A DNA stretch of 64,000 nt from Aquilaria yunnanensis. Its lineage: Eukaryota; Streptophyta; Magnoliopsida; Malvales; Thymelaeaceae. Position numbers and translations under genes: made by a program. The stretch covers positions 76,696,001 through 76,760,000 of the forward strand of contig CM077597.1 in assembly GCA_039654915.1 (NCBI GenBank), written 5' to 3'. The notes beneath the pieces are model-generated. The model was given only the letters and a program-made list of their open reading frames with translations. It was not told the origin of the DNA and did no database searches. Within the stretch, counting starts at the first letter, position 1; the number at the start of each line of letters is the position of its first letter. Of the stretch, positions 62,954 through 64,000 are shown piece by piece.

Positions 62954-64000
62954 GCTGCCCCCCTTTGCATGCTTCATGGGACATGATGTATGCAAAGTCG
63001 TTACCAAATTTCGTCCGGCTTAGGTAGGCATTGAGAATGTTCTCGCCGCCCAAACAGTAAGGTTTAAGGAAAGGTCCTTAAAACCTCTAACGATAGGAAA
63101 GCTCCTATTGTTGTAAGATGGACTGATTGATTGATTATTTGTTTGAGGCTAAGGAAAGGTCCTTAGAACCTCTAACGATAGGAAAGCTCCTATCGTTGTA
63201 AGATGGACTGATGGATTGATTGTTTGTTTTAGGTTAAGGAAATGTCCTTAGAACCTCTAACGATAGGAAAGCTCCTATCGTTGTAAGATGGACTGATTGA
63301 TTGATTATTTGTTTTCGAGGCAAAGGTTCCATCCTTAAAACCTCGGATTGATTGATTGATCTCGAGGCAAAGGTTCCATCCTTAAAACCCCGGATTGATT
63401 GATTGATGTCGAGGCAAAGGTTCCATCCTTAAAACCTTGAATTGATTGATTGATGTCGAGGCAAAGGTTCCATCCTTAAAACCTCGGATTGATAATTGAT
63501 CTCGAGGCAAAGGTTCCATCCTTAAAACCCCGGATTGATTGATTGATCTCGAGGCAAAGGTTCTATCCTTAAAACCTCGGATTGATTGATTGATCTCGAG
63601 GCAAAGGTTCCATCCTTAAAACCCCGGATTGATTGATTGATCTCGAGGCAAAGGTTCCATCCTTAAAACCTCGAATTGATTGATTGATGTCGAGGCAAAG
63701 GTTCCATCCTTAAAACCTCGGATTGATAATTGATCTCGAGGCAAAGGTTCCATCCTTAAAACCCCGGATTGATTGATTGATCTCGAGGCAAAGGTTCCAT
63801 CCTTAAAACCCCGGATTGATTGATTGATGTCGAGGCAAAGGTTCCATCCTTAAAACCTCGAATTGATTGATTGATGTCGAGGTAAAGGTTCCATCCTTAA
63901 AGCCTCGAATTGATTGATTGTTTTCGAGGCAAAGGTTCCATCCTTAAAACCTTCATGATGAAAATTGATTATTTTCGAGGCAAATGTTCCATCCTTAAAA
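62954..64000 (-). mobile_element. PPT and 3' minisatellite of the second Tat/Ogre-like element, cut by the window end
   Basis: The PPT (62954-62966) and the conserved hairpin (62932-63017) are followed by about three units of roughly 85 bp containing CGATAGGAAAGCTCCTATCG (63060-63300). Then come 47-bp units like those at 38783-39947 (63310-63930) and the first 51-bp-type unit near 63950. Cargo genes, if any, lie outside the window. Confidence 0.9.

Overview
The window is AT-rich plant nuclear DNA, very probably from a eudicot. Evidence is the mix of Ty1/copia, Ty3/gypsy (including a Tat/Ogre-type element), L1-type LINEs, CACTA and Mutator-like elements, plus a host gene with a plant-type signal-peptide exon and long intron. 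I cannot name the species. No rRNA or tRNA genes, CRISPR or bacterial features were seen. Nearly all sequence is nested transposable elements. One host gene is readable: a secreted cysteine-rich, defensin-like (DEFL) gene with exon 1 at 35862-35940 and exon 2 at 57613-58031.

Layout. 1-4938: minus-strand Ty3/gypsy remnant (gag, RT, IN) with LTR/PBS pieces and a 2.36-kb LTR. 4950-11620: minus-strand LINE endonuclease/RT split by a nearly intact 5.1-kb Ty1/copia element (6222-11325, TSD GAAAA). 11640-13594: plus-strand LINE 3' half. 13601-14946: solo SIRE-type LTR. 15040-21200: minus-strand LINE ORF1 split by an old Ty3/gypsy element with TSD CTCTA (16057-20985). 22060-24908: duplicated remnant of the DEFL locus carrying a Mutator-like insertion. 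24925-33205: 8.3-kb CACTA element with TSD GCT, holding LINE and copia remnants, inserted in the gag of a SIRE-like copia remnant (33206-35249). 35250-58031: the DEFL gene. Its 21.7-kb intron contains a complete 16.8-kb minus-strand Tat/Ogre-like LTR element (36138-52947, TSD ACCTT). 58032-60401: flanking repeats and a third partial copy of the intron end. 60402-64000: 3' end of a second member of the Tat/Ogre-like family, running off the window.

The most interesting object is the element at 36138-52947. Its LTRs are nearly identical, so it inserted very recently. It has a PBS, an intact 583-aa gag, a PPT and 3' tandem repeats, but no recognisable protease, RT, RNase H or integrase. In their place, all in the element's sense direction, are three tandem paralogues of a 182-aa basic zinc-finger protein and an intronless LOG-like (cytokinin-activating phosphoribohydrolase) ORF with an intact PGGxGTxxE motif. 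The zinc-finger proteins resemble the cysteine-rich nucleic-acid-binding proteins of carla- and vitiviruses. The LOG-like ORF and the first two zinc-finger copies each have a TATA-like box, and an array of 79-87-bp repeats with TGACG motifs lies upstream of LOG. I read this as a non-autonomous retrotransposon that mobilises a gene cassette. A large hairpin conserved in both family members spans the PPT/3' LTR junction.
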